Shown here: positions 14,651 through 17,259 of the stretch, one piece after another
How the letters are laid out: each line of letters starts with the position of its first letter
How positions within the stretch are numbered: position 1 is the stretch's first letter
The notes under the pieces: generated by a model
Told to the model about the DNA's origin: nothing
The model's database searches: none
What the model saw: only the letters and a program-made list of their open reading frames with translations
Assembly (NCBI GenBank): GCA_000436535.1
Contig: FR886326.1
Coordinates: 1-17,259 of the forward strand
Source of the DNA: Eubacterium sp. CAG:252
Lineage (GTDB): Bacteria > Bacillota > Clostridia > Lachnospirales > Lachnospiraceae
Direction of reading: 5' to 3'
DNA: 17,259 nucleotides
Made by a program: the position numbers and the translations under genes

Positions 14651-16843
14651 TTACATCATCTTAGTATCATGCATACGATGGTGCATATAGTGGTTCAGCT
14701 TCATAAAAGGCTTCCTTATAAGAAGACCTAAGAAAAGAGTTCCGATAACAAAGAGCATAAGCTGTCCCATAAGTATAAAATAATCATATTTGTAGAAACC
14801 ACTCACACATTCTCTTATTGCATTGATTGCATAAGGGAATGGGAAGTATATATAAACATTTCTAAAGAACGATGGTAACAGTTCTATAGGATATGTTCCA
14901 CTTGAACCTGCTATCTGGATAACTACAAGTACAACTGCTAAAGCTTTACCTACATCACCGAAAGATAATGTAAGTGTATATATAAGCAGTGTAAATGCAA
15001 AGCTTACTATAGAAGCTGTAAGCATGAATATACCAGGGTGAACGCAGTATATCTTAAGAAGATATAAGTCACCAAGTACTGTGATTATTGCCTGTATCTG
15101 CCCCATAAGCCAGAATATAATGTAACGTCCAAAGTACTTCTGTGTAAGTGTGGCATTTTTGAATTCATCAAGATCATCTGGTGATGTCTTTATAAGCGCT
15201 GTAAGTAAAAGTCCGCCAACCCAGAGAGCAAGTGTAGTATAGAATGGAGCTACGGCTGTACCGTAATTGACAGCTTCATATACATTTTCGGTTGTAACCT
15301 TTACAGGTGATGAGAAGAACTCACCATATTCAGAAGAATCTTTATCAAGAAGCTTCTGTACAAGCTCATACTTTCCATCTGCTTTTAGTACGTTAAGTTC
15401 ACTGTCAGCTTTATCAAGAGTATTTTTAATATTGTCAATAAGTCCAGACATAGTTTCAAGTGTTATATTCACATTTGATAATGTGCTGTCAGCACCATTA
15501 ATAATAGTACTAACAGAGCTTAAACTATTCGAGGCATCTATAAGCGAATCATATATAGTTGCAATAGATGTCTTGAAAAGACTTCCTACTTTGTCAACAG
15601 AACCTGTAATACTTGTTGTCAATATATTGTCAAGTGAACTGATGCTTGTCTGACACTGTGCAAGTACATTATCAAGGCGGTTAAGCAGCAGCTTAGGACT
15701 TGTATCAGTCTGTTCATACCACTGGATGAATGTATCAAGTGTCTGGGCTGCACCCTTTATAAGCTTAGGCATAATATCAAGTGAGCTTATAAGACTGTCA
15801 TAAAGTACCTGATTATATCCTCCATTATTGTTGTCAATTTCTTTAAAATGTTCAAGAACAGGCTTTAAAGTGTCGACTAACTGTTCACTTATATCGTATG
15901 CATTGTTCATCTGCGTTTTAAGGTCATTAAGTGAAGATATTATATCATGTTTATCAATAGGAGAATTATCATCCTTGTGGGAAGCAATCTTATCTCTAAG
16001 GTCAGATATTGCTTTTTCAAGAGACGAGTTAATTTCGGTAAGTTTTGACAGTGAAGAATTTATGTTGTACATGTAGTCATCTATAACAGAGTCAGCAGAT
16101 GACTTAGATGAGTTAAGCTGCTCATCTGACATGTCTGACTGTATATTTCCTACAAGACTGTCTGTCTTTTTAAGAGTAGCAGAAAGATTATTATTACTTT
16201 CGCTAAACTGCTTTATGGCGCTGTCATATTCGGATATATTATCGCTTATATCTTTCAGCTTATCAGCTATATCAGATAATACGTTATTTTTAGTAAGTTC
16301 GTCAGCATCTGTAGAGTTAAGAATAGTAACTACTACAGTTTCAATAAATGTTTCATTGATAGTTTCCTGAAGTGTGGACATACCTGACTGTGTAATCTTA
16401 CTTGCAATCGCATTTTTCTTGGCATTTTCATAATAAGTTACAGAAGGAGTTTCCATATTGTCATTAAGGAAATTAATCATTGAACGTGAAAAGTTACTTC
16501 CTATTATAATAGCGGCATAATATTCACCGCTTTTAACACCATTAATAGTACTTTCTTTATCTTTCGTAAATGTCCAGCCAAGCTTATCATTTTCACGAAG
16601 ATTATCAATGATACTATCGCCCATATTCTGCTTTTCTTTTCCCTCAGGTGTAAAGCCTTCATCCTCCGAATACACGGCAATCTTTATGGATGAGGTGTTA
16701 GCATACGGGTCCCAGTTAGAATAAATATTGAACCATGCATATAGCGAAGGAATAATACACAGACCTAAAGCGATGATAAGTGCAAACATATTCCTGCATA
16801 TACCTCTGAAATCATGTCTAAATATACGTAAGATTGTATTCAT
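14651..16843 (-). CDS. YhgE/Pip domain-containing membrane protein (730 residues)
   Basis: Same plan as the 592-residue protein but with a longer external part. N-terminal membrane segment at about 18-38, then IIPSLYAWFNIYSNWDPY and KIAVYSEDEGFTPEGK. Then come about 450 residues of Ser/Asp-rich helical sequence with repeated hydrophobic spacing (SSLDNIL, ISDNISE), likely coiled coil. The C-terminal region has about six membrane segments, from VAPFYTTLALWVGG to LFLGLLIRKPF, including GTYPIELLPSFF and FPFPYAINAIRECVSG. GGAGA lies seven bases before the ATG. It has its own promoter and a terminator-like hairpin, so it is probably a separate unit from the downstream pair. The two YhgE/Pip proteins are probably old duplicates and might form a heteromer. 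Confidence 0.9.
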   Translation of the reverse strand: MNTILRIFRHDFRGICRNMFALIIALGLCIIPSLYAWFNIYSNWDPYANTSSIKIAVYSEDEGFTPEGKEKQNMGDSIIDNLRENDKLGWTFTKDKESTINGVKSGEYYAAIIIGSNFSRSMINFLNDNMETPSVTYYENAKKNAIASKITQSGMSTLQETINETFIETVVVTILNSTDADELTKNNVLSDIADKLKDISDNISEYDSAIKQFSESNNNLSATLKKTDSLVGNIQSDMSDEQLNSSKSSADSVIDDYMYNINSSLSKLTEINSSLEKAISDLRDKIASHKDDNSPIDKHDIISSLNDLKTQMNNAYDISEQLVDTLKPVLEHFKEIDNNNGGYNQVLYDSLISSLDIMPKLIKGAAQTLDTFIQWYEQTDTSPKLLLNRLDNVLAQCQTSISSLDNILTTSITGSVDKVGSLFKTSIATIYDSLIDASNSLSSVSTIINGADSTLSNVNITLETMSGLIDNIKNTLDKADSELNVLKADGKYELVQKLLDKDSSEYGEFFSSPVKVTTENVYEAVNYGTAVAPFYTTLALWVGGLLLTALIKTSPDDLDEFKNATLTQKYFGRYIIFWLMGQIQAIITVLGDLYLLKIYCVHPGIFMLTASIVSFAFTLLIYTLTLSFGDVGKALAVVLVVIQIAGSSGTYPIELLPSFFRNVYIYFPFPYAINAIRECVSGFYKYDYFILMGQLMLFVIGTLFLGLLIRKPFMKLNHYMHHRMHDTKMM

Positions 16844-16876
16844 TAGTGTTCTCCATTAACCAAAATTTGTCATATA

Positions 16877-16905
16877 ATTATATCACTATCAAAATGTACA
16901 TACAA
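16877..16905 (-). promoter_or_regulatory. probable promoter of the 730-residue YhgE/Pip gene
   Basis: On the minus strand, a perfect TATAAT (16882-16877) preceded by TGA, which gives an extended -10. TTGTAT lies exactly 17 bp upstream (16905-16900). It is placed about 35 bases before the ATG. Confidence 0.55.
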
Positions 16906-16958
16906 CATTTATAGTAATAAATAATATCATAAAAAGAATAAAATAATTATAAAAATGA

Positions 16959-17004
16959 AGCGGCACAAAAAACATAACCTATATAGTATGTCTTATGTGA
17001 CGCT
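16959..17004 (-). terminator. terminator of the dockerin-repeat gene
   Basis: On the minus strand the RNA reads AGCGTCACATAA, a loop, then TTATG followed by TTTTTT and a GTG-CCGCT arm. CATAA/TTATG forms the core stem next to the T run, and the outer arms can pair across it. It starts about 35 bases after the stop codon. Confidence 0.5.
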
Positions 17005-17037
17005 TTGCTATATTAATTAAAAGTTATAAGTAAATAC

Positions 17038-17259
17038 TTACTCAGTGCCTAAGGTTACATCATAACCAGCAAGATACTGCTTTATTAATACAGCATCTTT
17101 TGTGTTAACTACTCCATCATTGTTCAAGTCACAATATATAAATGATGGCATGACAGGAAGTTCGTCTTCTGCGGCATATACAGATGCAGGAATATATCTG
17201 TTAAATAATTGCAATATAATGACAATTATAGCAAGTATGCCTGATAATTTTCGTATAAT
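17038..17259 (-). CDS. short secreted protein with one dockerin-type repeat (5' end outside the window)
   Basis: The last 73 codons of a gene that starts just beyond the right edge. The visible protein begins IIRKLSGILAIIVIILQLF, a signal peptide or anchor, with VYAAEDE as a likely signal peptidase site. After about 10 residues it shows CDLNNDGVVNTKDAVLIKQY followed by LAGYD, a clear calcium-binding F-hand of a type I dockerin (DxNxDGxVNxxD, then a helix with KQYLAG). The protein then stops at TLGTE. Dockerins normally carry two such repeats, about 60 residues in all; here there is one and almost nothing else. It could be a cohesin-binding peptide, a remnant of a larger enzyme, or a member of the single-repeat secreted proteins. 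The repeat assignment is firm and the function is unknown. Confidence 0.8.
   Translation of the reverse strand: MIRKLSGILAIIVIILQLFNRYIPASVYAAEDELPVMPSFIYCDLNNDGVVNTKDAVLIKQYLAGYDVTLGTE

Noticed and set aside
16900..16925. Possible third crossover site upstream of the 730-residue YhgE/Pip gene (TACAACAT)
   Set aside because: Only eight bases match and the second arm is missing. The bases overlap a probable -35 element.

Overview
The window looks like chromosomal DNA of a low-GC Gram-positive gut Clostridium, most likely Lachnospiraceae. The evidence is AT-rich sequence with clear AGGAGG-type ribosome sites, a Firmicutes-type Wzx/EpsG exopolysaccharide cluster, paired YhgE/Pip membrane proteins and a dockerin-like secreted protein. 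The species cannot be fixed from the sequence. No rRNA, tRNA or CRISPR array was seen. All convincing genes lie on the minus strand, so transcription runs right to left.

Left edge (1-1236): glmS (glutamine:fructose-6-phosphate aminotransferase), cut by the window edge and internally rearranged. A 220-bp diverged tandem duplication (561-780 / 781-1000) breaks the frame, and an 84-bp in-frame tandem duplication (346-429 / 430-513) repeats 28 codons. Either the gene is broken or two strain alleles were merged during assembly.

Polysaccharide operon (1289-9733): eight tightly packed, very AT-rich genes. In transcription order they are a GT4 glycosyltransferase, a rhamnosyltransferase-like GT2, an EpsG-type polymerase, a GT2, a polysaccharide pyruvyl transferase-like protein, a radical SAM enzyme, a Wzx flippase and a membrane-anchored beta-propeller protein. 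An XRE-type regulator (9745-10053) of ordinary base composition precedes them. The composition steps at both ends suggest that the sugar genes are an exchanged cassette between conserved flanks.

Switch region (10072-11760): this is the most interesting part. A perfect 26-bp inverted repeat (10232-10257 and 10621-10646) encloses 363 bp and lies between a tyrosine recombinase gene (10719-11681) and the operon. Each repeat is itself a near-palindrome with an asymmetric 4-bp centre, as expected of a recombinase crossover site. Inside are promoter-like elements that, as drawn, point away from the operon. I infer a phase-variable invertible promoter, shown here in what may be the OFF state. A second inverted repeat and a similar half-site lie in the upstream region of the recombinase gene.

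Right part (11781-17259): a duplicated hairpin element, then two YhgE/Pip-family membrane proteins with a small Asn-rich membrane protein between them. At the right edge is the 3' end of a short secreted protein carrying a single dockerin-type repeat.
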